A DNA stretch of 64,000 nucleotides from contig JALQPE010001688.1 in assembly GCA_030407315.1 (NCBI GenBank), forward strand, positions 459,413 through 523,412, read 5' to 3'. Below, piece after piece: positions 41,301 through 51,240 of the stretch. Made by a program: the position numbers and the translations under genes. This DNA is from Asparagopsis taxiformis. Its lineage: Eukaryota; Rhodophyta; Florideophyceae; Bonnemaisoniales; Bonnemaisoniaceae. The notes below the pieces were generated by a model. That model was given only the letters and a program-made list of their open reading frames with translations. It did not search any database and was not told where the DNA came from. Each line of letters opens with the position of its first letter. Position 1 is the first letter of the stretch.

Positions 41301-41389
41301 CCGTCGGACTTCGTTTCCTCCCCCACGTCGGGTGTCGTGTGACTCGAGTTGGCCTTCGCGGCCGTGAGCTTTACGTAACTCTCGTTCAT
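38336..41389 (-). CDS. Protease, reverse transcriptase and RNase H (pol, 5' part)
   Basis: ATG at 41389; the uninterrupted frame runs into the inserted segment and would stop at about 38300. Residues 1-100 are basic. The aspartic protease has DTCSG at residues 133-137, a variant of the D-[ST]-G box. RT motifs follow: YRRLNAKTIADSYPLPRMED, FTTLDCNAGYWQVPV, MPFGLRNAPATFQ and the active-site YLDDV near residue 612. RNase H has IDTDAS near 761 and RTDHEALRWL near 835. It starts about 80 nt after the stop of the gag-related frame, so Gag-Pol fusion would need recoding, or pol is made separately. Confidence 0.93.
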
Positions 41390-41471
41390 CGGTGAGCCTG
41401 CGGAGGACCAATCATCGACGTCGGTCGTCCCCCTTTACGTAAGGGTTCAGGCGATGTGGGTGGCTCGTGAC

Positions 41472-42700
41472 CTACATCGCCTGGTCGTTTTCCGGCGCGG
41501 GGCCGTTCGACACGTCGTCGTCGTGAGCCCACGAAGCTCGTTCGTCATCGTGACTCGTTTCCACCTCGAGTGGTGTTTCGTCAGCGGAAGTCGTCACGTA
41601 GACTCCGCTGCGGCCATTACGCTGGCCATTTCGTTCGTTCGCCCACGGGCGGAGATCACGTCGGTCATTACGAAAGTCGCCGCGGCGCCTGTCGAAGGGC
41701 CTTCCCCCGTCACGATTGGGGTTTCGGAGTATCGTAGGCGGCGTGCCGTACCTCCGCGGGGTTACGTTCCCTCGCTCGCCAGGTCGTTCCTGGTTTCGTT
41801 TAGCCATTCGTTGGCGGAAGTACTCAGCCTGACGTTGGTTGCTCTTCACGTGGAAGAGGTAGTACTTGTACGCGAAAAAAGATCCGTTGATCTGGCGTCA
41901 GACGCGGACACGTGAACGTCGAGTGGCCATCTTCGCGGCATGACCAACACGACAGCGTCCAGTAATCATTCGGGATTACGGAGTGCGCCAATTGCGTCTG
42001 CTCGCACGTGAGCTTCGGCACGTCCTCGCATGGACGGTTCAATCGAGCTTCGAGCTCGTCCGGCTTTTCGTTTGCCGTTTTCGTATCGTTGGGCGGCGGC
42101 CCGTTCGTGAAGAGGATCGCCTCCAAATTCTCGGCAACGTGAGCCGCAGCGAGCGACACGTCGTCATCGTCCCTCGCGGGGATGTTCGGGTTACCATCGT
42201 GGTAACTGGGCTCGCTAGCCCGTTCATTACGTAAGTACGCGGACTCATCGTAGTCCGCGAACTTCCTCGACTCGTGGTCGGAAATAGCCAACGTAGGCTT
42301 CACCGGAAACCGCACTTTCGGTTTCGCGGCTGACGCGACAGCTGCCGTACGTGCACGGAAGGTCGTTCCTTCGGCCGTCGCCAATCGTCTCACAACGGTG
42401 AGGTCGTTCCTCTCTCGTTCGGGGAGTGACCGGAGTCGTTCCGTCACGGCTGCCCGCGTCGAGGGCAGCAATCCACGTACGTAGTGGTGAACGAGGAGTC
42501 GATCCGTAAACACGTAGTTGCACGCCCGCGTGGCGGTGTCGAGTCTATCAGCGTACTGATTCTCGTCCTCGTTAGGATTCTGCGTGATCATCGTGACCTT
42601 TTCGTAGGCCTCCTGCAGCACGTCGTCTTGCAGGTATCGTTTAATCAACGCGTTGATTACGTGAGGCCACGAGACGTCTGTGTTCTCGGAAATGGACGCG
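41472..42700 (-). pseudogene. Gag fragment with CCHC zinc knuckle and a +1 frame break
   Basis: The right frame (to 41824) has the retrotransposon Gag core (SWPHVINALIKRYLQDDVL ... YADRLDTATRACNYVF) and a zinc knuckle CWSCREDGHSTFTC. After DQRIFF the sense continues in the +1 frame (AYKYYLFHVKSNQRQAEYF) to a stop at 41472; the switch falls at a run of six T on the minus strand (41875-41880). The N-terminal ~100 residues expected of Gag are absent, because the frame meets a different repeat at about 42.69 kb with no ATG. Whether the T6 shift is a mutation or programmed cannot be told here. Confidence 0.8.
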
Positions 42701-42965
42701 GACGTCCACAACCTCTAGTACACCTAGTATTACTAGGCGGACGTCCATGTTCTCCAGTATTTTTGGATGTCCGCCTAGAACCGGACGTCCATGCGGTCTA
42801 GTACGTCTAGTATTACTAGGACGACATTCATTGTTTCTAGTACCACGGATGTCCCCCTCGGGATGGACTTCCGCCATGTCTATGTCAACCTAGGACGGGC
42901 GCCGGTTCAGAAATTCAAAAATTTCGACCCCAGAAATTTCTGCCGCCTTGCTCGACATGGATGTC
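42695..42965. repeat. GGACGTCC-rich repeat abutting the truncated gag
   Basis: Repeated GGACGTCCA and CTAGTATTACTAG palindromes, then CAGAAATT-C-AAAAATTTC, which matches the CAGAAATTCTAAAATTTC motif of the inverted-repeat element further right. Two diverged direct copies of a CTAGTAC...TAGTATTACTAGG unit are at about 42715 and 42801. Confidence 0.65.
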
Positions 42966-44279
42966 CGCATCCATCACGGCGACCACTCTATTTTTCCTTG
43001 TCGGTCGACTCCAATTTCGTCTTTAATTTTTTCATCCTCTCGCTCACACCCCCTTCCATTTGGTGCTCACCTCCCCCGTACTGTACCTCAAACACCCCCA
43101 ATACCACTCTAGAACGCATTTTCAGCTACCTATCCCCGCTTCCACGGTGCACACCTCCATTCCATACCTACTTTTCTGCTCTACCGTACAGATTTCTTAT
43201 AACCAGTCCTCATACTACCTCAGAATAGGGAAAACATCCCCTATCCCCTCGACCATGCTCTCCCCCATCACCTTTGCAACGTATTGTTCTTCAATACCCT
43301 CTCTCCTCTTCCTTCAACCCCTCTCCTTCGCCCTCTCCACAAAATTCCCCTGTAGCTTACTCTTCGAAAACCTCTCACTCCTCATCCCGTACCCGACCTG
43401 CTCCACTCCTCCCTCCCTCACCTGCTACATGCCCCCACGCCATCCGCATCTTCGATACCGTATACACCACCACCACCACCACCGGCCCACGCTCCCGCTC
43501 CGACGCCGTCTCCCCAGAAACCTCCCCGCTCTGAACCACATATCAACCCCCCACTTCGCACCCATCCTCCCACTCTCGTCCCTCCCCAAATACAATAACC
43601 CCCTTCTTCTCCATCACATCCCCACTCACCAAAGCCAGAACAGACGCCACCCCCTTCCCGCCTCTTTCTCCTCACTTTCCTAAAAAACCCCTCCTCTCGG
43701 CGCCTTCAACCGCACCCTCCTACGGTCCCACCTAAACACCTCCTCCGCCCTCACTACCCCAACACCCCGCAGTGTCTCCCCAATCCCTATCATATGCTCG
43801 TCGGCACTCCTCTCCGAATCACAATCCAATCTAAACCCGCACTCCGTACATTTCCACCTCCCCCTGTACTATTCCAAGATTGCATCCCTCCAGAGAACAC
43901 ATCCTCATACCACAGAAGAATTTTCTTCCTCTCATACCTCATCCTTAAAACCTCCATCAGCTCCATCTAAATTTCGATGTAAATATTTTCTCCACTATGC
44001 AATCTCAAACATGTATGAGCCTATGACTTTCCGCTTTGTCAACCCTGAATATTGGTACTCATGTATTCATAAAATAGGGCCACCCACATCCCTATCCCGT
44101 TCTGCAAGCTTTACAAACCACTAGACGCATACTCCACAACTATACAACAAACACTACTCCGAGTAGTGAGTAGCGAGTCGCTATTTCAGACGACGCGGTA
44201 CACAAATAGCGTAGTCTCAACCTTCCGTGACGCCTTCCCTGATGCGTACAAGTGCGAAACACGTCTAGACGTACATCAG
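42966..44279. other. Pyrimidine-rich, strand-asymmetric tract
   Basis: From about 43020 to 43970 the plus strand is dominated by C and T with few G. Reading frames open in several phases only because of this bias (Pro/Ser/Leu/His-rich, with no ATG-led ORF that looks conserved). I see no recognisable gene. Confidence 0.5.
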
Positions 44280-44591
44280 AAGTGAGCGCGGGATTTTTCG
44301 GCACAGGAGATGCTGGGCCACCAAATTGATTTTTCGGAAATTTTAGAATTTCTGGGCTGGCCAGCAATGCAATCGAGCTGGACATCCACCGGACGTCCAT
44401 TTCAGGTTGGTCGTGAGAGAGTGGGGCGGGAACATGATGAAACAAGGACCAAGACCTGTCCCTGACGTGTTGAGCCTGAAATCGACCCTTCGTAAGACGC
44501 GATTTTGGCTTACAGTTGGTGCTTACAGAAGCCAGTGATGACCCCGGTCGGGGCGGCAGCCGGTTCCTGGGGCCGTTGTGGCCAAATTAGA
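44280..44591. repeat. Additional partial copy of the inverted-repeat subunit
   Basis: The blocks GAAATTTTAGAATTTCTGGGCTGG, CACCGGACGTCCATTTCAGG, GAAACAAGGACCAA and GGGGCCGTTGTGGCCA recur in the same order in the arm to the right (44720-45090). This is thus a diverged direct copy lying outside the paired arms. Confidence 0.75.
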
Positions 44592-46249
44592 CACCTTGAT
44601 TTGAATTGAAATTTGGGCTATTCTCAAAAACATGCACATGTGAACATGTTTTTGAGATGGGGGTCTGCCGTACGGCACAATCGACCCGCCCAAATCGATG
44701 ATTTTTCACAATTTTTTTCTGCCCGAAATTTTAGAATTTCTGGGCTGGCCAGCAGTGCAATCAAGCTGGACATCCACCGGACGTCCATTTCAGGTTGGTC
44801 GTGTGCTGCTCACATCTACGCATTACAGCAACCACGCAGGCGGGCTCACTACTCATACAAAGTGCACGTAGCATGGGCAGCATGATGGATGAGCAGTGTT
44901 TTGTCGTGAGAAAGTGGGGTGGGAGCATGTCGAAACAAGGACCAAAACTTCGCCCTGGCGTATTGAGCCTGAGCCTGGAATCGATCCTTCGTGAGATGTG
45001 GCTTTGCTTACAGTTGTTGCTTACAGAAGCCAGCGATGGCCCCGCTCGGGGCGTCGGATGGCTTCTTCTGGGGCCGTTGTGGCCAGATTAGACACCTTGA
45101 TTTGAATTGAAATTTGGGCTATTCTCAAAAACATGCACATGTGAACATGTTTTTGAGATGGGGGTGTGCCGTACGGCACTTTCGACCTCCCAAATCGATA
45201 TAATTTTTGCAATTTTTTTCTGACTGAAATTTTAGAATTTCTGGGCTCGCCAGCAATGCAATTGAGATGGACATTCACCGGACGTCCATTTCAGGTTGGT
45301 CGAGTATTGCACATGGATACAGTTTTGCAGCTATTTCTCAGCCCAACATTTTAGAATTTCAGGGCTGACCAGCAATGTAACCGAGGCGGACTTCCACTGG
45401 ACGTCCATTTCAAGTTAGGCTAGTGCTGCACATTTGCTCGCATCGCAGCAACTAAGCAAGTGTTGAGAGCACCGAGATGCCATGCAGACAAGAGGGAACC
45501 GGCTGCAAACGGCTTCCCTGGTCGGCAGCTGGATGTCTGGATGTCAATGGCTGCAAGCATGGAAATCTTGCTACCGCACGGCGCATACACACTGCAGCAG
45601 CACATCACTGACGCATGCGAAAGTTGGGTGCTGCAGTGCGTGGTTGTTTGTGTGTTTGTGTGTGCACGACGAACCTTGTGGTATCCCTAGGCGTGCACTG
45701 GTGCAAAACATTTGGACTGCCCCATCGGTCGTACTTTGACGCATTTACATGCATCGGAGAACGACCAAGGAGGTAGAGCAGCAATCGCTGTTGGCTGAGC
45801 GTCCAAATTGGAGGGCTTGGGACAATGGTTCTATAGCAGTCATTTATAGGACGCCCACCGTTGATGACTGAGATCCACGGTGGGTTTAGTATTCATGGTG
45901 TTGTCCTGCATTGGCGGATGTCGAAGACGAGTACTTCCAGTGAGCGTCCAAGCTGAACAGCGTGAGTGGGTAAGTGAGCGGGGAGGGGCCGCTCGGGGCG
46001 CTTGGTAGCTTCTGGGGCCGTTGTGGCCAAATTAGAATCAAGCCTATGTCCGGCGGACGTCCTGAATTGCTTTATTTTTTGGGCTATTCTCAAAACATGC
46101 ACATGTGAACATGTTTTTGAGATGGGGGTGTGCCGTACGGCACTTTCGACCGCCCAAATCGATGTATTTTTGCATTTTTTTTCTGACTGAAATTTTAGAA
46201 TTTCTGGGCTCGCCAGCAATGCAATTGCGCTGGTCATTCACCGGACGTC
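44592..46249. repeat. Left arm of a ~1.65-kb inverted repeat
   Basis: The sequence is nearly identical, in reverse complement, to 48877-50526, with only small indels (for example near 44888 and in T/A runs). Each arm contains three direct copies of a module with two palindromes: AAAACATGCACATGTGAACATG and GTGCCGTACGGCAC (near 44630, 45135 and 46095), followed by CAAATCGAT and GAAATTTTAGAATTTC. ORFs in the arms mirror each other and show no domain. Confidence 0.93.
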
Positions 46250-46412
46250 TATATGCGCTCAAGCGATTGCTGTCTGCTTCAAATACCTGAGACATTATTG
46301 CCCCACACGACATAAAGTCCCCCAACATGCGACGCCCATCAAACATAAACATTTTCATGCTCTTACTACATTCTAGTCGCACACATCCATCCATCTTCAA
46401 ACAAAAATGTCA

Positions 46413-46834
46413 TTTAAACACCACCAGTCCCGCTTCATCGTACGCCAATACCGTCCAGTCGCCCAGCAGACAAGCTAGCCGTGCAGAAAACAAGCACTGC
46501 CATCTACGACGGAAACGACTGGATCTCATCATCGCTCTCAGCATTTCCAACAAGCCCAACATGTTTCCCCTACGTCACCCTGCAAAACGATACCATTGTA
46601 TACTTCTGCATTCTCCGTCAATTGCATTCATTCAATCTGCGCAATGAATTCTTCAATCTCGAAGCCGGCCGGGTTTTCTGCCCATCCTGCAATAAGGGCA
46701 TTGGAGAAAGTTCTCTAGCAATGGCCACTAAAGCCTTGATGCAACTACACGGTGCTGATTGCTTCTATCGCTTCCTCAAATCTGTCGACATTTACAACAT
46801 ACCATCCATCCGAAACATTTCCAAACTAAACTAG
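46413..46834 (+). CDS. Unrecognised ORF in the cargo, no ATG at its start
   Basis: Open frame reading ...KTSTAIYDGNDWISSSL..., then a Phe/Tyr-rich stretch and a C-P-S-C pair (VFCPSCNKGIG). It lacks an initiating ATG until well inside, so it may be an exon or a gene fragment. A 23-codon ATG-led frame at 46407 overlaps it upstream. No family recognised. Confidence 0.25.
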
Positions 46835-47847
46835 ACTGTTCATTGACAAACTCGCGTGTAGCCCCATTTAGACCACTCACCACTGGTATCTGCTGAGTCA
46901 CCGCGCACTGCCCTGGTGCTCCCTCCTGAATTCGCTTGGGCTGTCTCAATACATTCCGTACTATGCCTATGAAGCAGTCCCATTATGGATCAGCGTTCTG
47001 CGTGTTCAGCACATCATCCCCACGTTACCAGAGCTGCAATTTCTCAGCGGTACGGGTATCATCAATCCTTAGCACAGATGTGATACAGCAGCCGATGCAG
47101 GTCAATTTCTAGACTCGTAATTTTGCACTCAAGAAGGGAGATCGGTATGGAAATTGTCCAGGCATAACAAACCGCCTGTCCTGCTCTCCTGCAGAGCAAG
47201 CTCCATCGATCCAGTCGATCAGGAACCTGACGACATGTAGTCGGCGTTCGTTCCGGACGCGGAAAGGGCAAATTTTTGTGTGGCGTTTGCAGATTCAGTC
47301 GCAACGGGAAGCGATGAAACTTTCCGCATGGCGTTTGACTGCGATTTATTTGAGACAGACATCGAGCGATCGGTGTTTCTGTCCAGATGAAGCTGGAGAT
47401 CAATGCCGTATTTGAGCTGATAATTGGAGCAAAGATTTGAAACAAATTTTCTGTGCAAATTTACGACGCGACGCGACACGGCGGAGGGTGGATAACTCAA
47501 CGTTAGATGTTATTGGTTGAGCCAACATTACAAGACCGTACCGACGACACGCGCAATCATTGATTTTTCGCTCATTGCTTAGGGAGCAAAACTGTCCTAT
47601 GGTCGTATCAAGTTAGACCAGCACATATTTCCGCAACTTCTTGGTGGAACGAAGTCGGTGCTCACGAAAGCCTGAGAGCTGCCTTGAGTCGAGGATTTTG
47701 TACGCCGCCTTATCTGTGGTAGTTTCATACTGCGTTGTTTCACCGTTGGACCTGTGCCACGCACACTTGGATCTCTCTCCATACGTACGTGTAGATAAGA
47801 TGTGAATTGAGCTACAATAGTATACCAAACTGGAAACCAGTATCTAC

Positions 47848-48111
47848 ATGCTTTGTGAGAATATAATGCCTCTTCCTCGAGAAAAGGCCTCCTTCGGAAT
47901 ACTAGATTTCATTCAACCATATCCATCCATCTCCCATCGCTTCAGCATGAAATCATCACCATTCCATCCATCGCAACGTTTCGTCTCTATCGAAACACTA
48001 CTCTCCACACATCTCCCCGATCTTTCAGTCCGACCGTACCCGGCGGCGGCCGAGAGAAACGTACTGGCCATTGTTAAAAGTATCTACGACGGCAATGAGC
48101 GCATATATTAA
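47848..48111 (+). CDS. Unrecognised 87-codon ORF in the cargo
   Basis: ATG at 47848, stop at 48111. Ser/Pro-rich; the end reads KSIYDGNERIY, echoing IYDGND in the ORF at 46413. No family recognised; may be a captured host-gene fragment. Confidence 0.25.
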   Translation: MLCENIMPLPREKASFGILDFIQPYPSISHRFSMKSSPFHPSQRFVSIETLLSTHLPDLSVRPYPAAAERNVLAIVKSIYDGNERIY

Positions 48112-48876
48112 ATCATTCTCTATGTGAACACAGACCCTGATTGCCTCTCGTTTGTGGCAGAAATGAAACAAACACAAAGACTGCAACTCGTCCATGCGAG
48201 AAGCAAAAGCTACAGATTTTTAGCAAGTATCGATAGCTACAAAGAACCACTGCAACGTTTATTCTAGACTTGTATACATTTTCATTAGCACTTACATTAC
48301 CATACACGAATAGTATTGCATTAAGATGTTTATGAGAATGACAGGGGTCAGCGGCCGGGTTCCCTCCAGCTCAGCTTGGCTCAGCTCCGGATGCAGATGT
48401 GGTGAAGGGAAGAGAGAAAAGTCAGATATTCTACCATGATCTGATTTGATTTGCAATCCGAGAACTTCTTGACTCCCAAAAAGGTGTAACAGTATCCCTG
48501 CATATTGGCATCGCCAAAAGAACTGCAGCACTAACTCAATTTTCATTGCAGAGATCAGCACAACGTATTCGTCTTGAGTGTCACAAGTTGCAATTGGATG
48601 GCGCTGACTCGAAGCTAGGAGAGTTGGTAGTTGTGCAGAGTCGGCGTCTTCGGTTTGATCGCTCGTGTAAATATCCAAGCAAAATGGCAGGCAAGGAGAT
48701 ACAAAGCCACGCAACAATCAAGCTTACCACATTCCCCAGCCAGAATCACCATAGAAATCCTTGTAGTCTGCATCACACAGATCATCTTACGCAGTGCGTG
48801 CTGCCCAGGTCGTTATTCGGCCCTATCCAGAAACACTTTCAGGCCTAGTGCAACCAGTAGATCTGAAATGGAAATG

Positions 48877-50526
48877 GACGTCCGGTGAATGACCAGCGCA
48901 ATTGCATTGCTGGCGAGCCCAGAAATTCTAAAATTTCAGTCAGAAAAAAAATGCAAAAATACATCGATTTGGGCGGTCGAAAGTGCCGTACGGCACACCC
49001 CCATCTCAAAAACATGTTCACATGTGCATGTTTTTGAGAATAGCCCAAAAAATAAAGCAATTCAGGACGTCCGCCGGACATAGGCTTGATTCTAATTTGG
49101 CCACAACGGCCCCAGAAGCTACCAAGCGCCCCGAGCGGCCCCTCCCCGCTCACTTACCCACTCACGCTGTTCAGCTTGGACGCTCACTGGAAGTACTCGT
49201 CTTCGACATCCGCCAATGCAGGACACACCATGAATACTAAACCCACCGTGGATCTCAGTCATCAACGGTGGGCGTCCTATAAATGACTGCTATAGAACCA
49301 TTGTCCCAAGCCCTCCAATTTGGACGCTCAGCCAACAGCGATTGCTGCTCTACCTCCTTGGTCGTTCTCCGATGCATGTAAATGCGTCAAAGTACGACCG
49401 ATGGGGCAGTCCAAATGTTTTGCACCAGTGCACGCCTAGGGATACCACAAGGTTCGTCGTGCACACACAAACACACACACAACACCACGCACTGCAGCAC
49501 CCAACTTTCGCATGCGTCAGTGATGTGCTGCTGCAGTGTGTATGCGCCGTGCGGTAGCAAGATTTCCATGCTTGCAGCCATTGACATCCAGACATCCAGC
49601 TGCCGACCAGGGAAGCCGTTTGCAGCCGGTTCCCTCTTGTCTGCATGGCATCTCGGTGCTCTCAACACTTGCTTAGTTGCTGCGATGCGAGCAAATGTGC
49701 AGCACTAGCCTAACTTGAAATGGACGTCCAGTGGAAGTCCGCCTCGGTTACATTGCTGGTCAGCCCTGAAATTCTAAAATGTTGGGCTGAGAAATAGCTG
49801 CAAAACTGTATCCATGTGCAATACTCGACCAACCTGAAATGGACGTCCGGTGAATGTCCATCTCAATTGCATTGCTGGCGAGCCCAGAAATTCTAAAATT
49901 TCAGTCAGAAAAAAATTGCAAAATTATATCGATTTGGGAGGTCGAAAGTGCCGTACGGCACACCCCCATCTCAAAACATGTTCACATGTGCATGTTTTTG
50001 AGAATAGCCCAAATTTCAATTCAAATCAAGGTGTCTAATCTGGCCACAACGGCCCCAGAAGAAGCATCCGACGCCCGAGCGGGGCCATCGCTGGCTTCTG
50101 TAAGCAACAACTGTAAGCAAAGCCACATCTCACGAAGGATCGATTCCAGGCTCAGGCTCAATACGCCAGGGCGAAGTTTTGGTCCTTGTTTCGACATGCT
50201 CCCACCCACTTTCTCACGACAAACACTGCTCATCTCATGCTGCCCATGCTACGTGCACTTTGTATGAGTAGTGAGCCCGCCTGCGTGGTTGCTGTAATGC
50301 GTAGATGTGAGCAGCACACGACCAACCTGAAATGGACGTCCGGTGGATGTCCAGCTTGATTGCACTGCTGGCCAGCCCAGAAATTCTAAAATTTCGGGCA
50401 GAAAAATTGTGAAAAATCATCGATTTGGGCGGGTCGATTGTGCCGTACGGCAGACCCCCATCTCAAAAACATGTTCACATGTGCATGTTTTTTGAGAATA
50501 GCCCAAATTTCAATTCAATCAAGGTG
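48877..50526. repeat. Right arm of the ~1.65-kb inverted repeat
   Basis: Reverse complement of 44592-46249. It ends at ...CAATCAAGGTG exactly where the CACTACGGTG element begins; on the left the homologous sequence continues into TCTAATTTGGCC, so the right arm is interrupted there by the next element. Confidence 0.93.
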
Positions 50527-51240
50527 CACTACGGTGTTGAAAAGGGGGCCTCAGACAGTACTGCGAGACAGTGATTTTTACTGTCTGAGACAGTAAAATC
50601 ACTATGCGGCAAATGAAAATTAATGCCACACTTGGAGACAGTGATTTGCACTGTCTGGCAGACAGTACGGAACACTGTCTGCAGACAGTAAAAACACTGT
50701 CTCACAGTACTGTCTGAGGCAGTGAATGGAGACAGTAAAAATTAATGATTTATTCAATAGCTGGATATGATGTAATTTACTGTACTGGGCAGTGTTGGCG
50801 GATAGTGTTTTGTATTGGCCAAGGCAACATGGCCGGATAGTGAAATACGCTGCCTGGGACAATAGATGGAACCAACACGGTGCACTGTCCTGGGCAGTAC
50901 CTGGAGACAGTGATTTTCACTGTCCTGGGCAGTACCTGGAGACAGTACTTTGTGCTGCCCTGGGCAGTACTGTAGACAGTACTTTGTGCTGCCCTGGGCA
51001 GTACCTGTAGACAGTATTTCGTGCTGCCCTGGGCAGCACCTGTAGACAGTACTTTGTGCTGCCCTGGGCAGCACCTGTAGACAGTACTTTGTGCTGCCCT
51101 GGGCAGCACGTGGAGATAGTACTTTGTGCTGTCCTGGGCAGCACCTGGAGACAGTATTTCGTGCTGCCCTGGGCAGCACCTGGAGACAGTATTTCGTGCT
51201 GCCCTGGCAGCACCTGGAGACAGTAAAAGTAGTGTCCTGA
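50527..51240. mobile_element. Element end beginning CACTACGGTG with ACAGT-rich subterminal repeats
   Basis: Starts CACTACGGTGTTGAAAAG and is densely filled with direct and inverted ACAGT/ACTGT motifs. CACTA-superfamily DNA transposons begin CACTA and carry subterminal repeat arrays, so membership is plausible. A second, truncated copy of the same terminus lies at 56985-57050. I could not find the opposite end (a match to CACCGTAGTG) in the window; TTTCGTAGTG at 51404 is a weak candidate. No transposase visible. Confidence 0.55.
50881..51240. repeat. Tandem array of ~35-bp hairpin-forming units
   Basis: About ten units with 34-35 bp period (GACAGT at 50941, 50975, 51010, 51045, 51080 and so on). 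Most contain the perfect palindrome GTGCTGCCC-T-GGGCAGCAC, separated by CTGTAGACAGTACTTT or CTGGAGACAGTATTTC. Units drift toward both ends. There are no unique spacers. Confidence 0.92.

Larger units (their letters stand above)
36682..42700 (-). mobile_element. Ty3/gypsy chromovirus-type LTR retrotransposon, 5'-truncated
   Basis: Reading right to left: gag with zinc knuckle, protease-RT-RNase H, integrase, chromodomain. This order (integrase after RNase H, C-terminal chromodomain) defines chromoviruses of the Ty3/gypsy superfamily. The gag frame runs into an unrelated GGACGTCC-rich repeat at about 42.69 kb without an ATG, so the 5' LTR and gag N-terminus are missing here. CpG-rich, CGT-rich codon use differs sharply from the host genes. 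Pol is intact apart from the inserted segment at 38081-38339, so the copy may be relatively young. Confidence 0.93.
46250..48876. other. Cargo between the inverted arms
   Basis: 2.6 kb of unique-looking DNA of host-like composition between the arms. No transposase, RT or other mobile-element domain is visible. It contains weak ORFs at 46413-46834 and 47848-48111 and an ATG-less minus-strand stretch at 47219-47500. If the arms are terminal repeats of one element, this is its payload; if they are two independent inverted copies, it is ordinary DNA trapped between them. Confidence 0.5.

Noticed and set aside
43060..43683. 207-codon plus-strand ORF
   Set aside because: No ATG at its start and composition simply reflects a C/T-rich tract; a His run comes from CAC repeats.
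30400..44280. Pair of LTRs flanking the gypsy element
   Set aside because: I compared the left CpG-rich region with the right flank by eye and found only a 16-bp shared string near 31078 and 36543; no long direct repeat, so no LTRs are annotated.
45460..45739. ORFs mirrored at 49350-49708
   Set aside because: They are the two arms of the inverted repeat read in opposite directions; no sign of coding selection.
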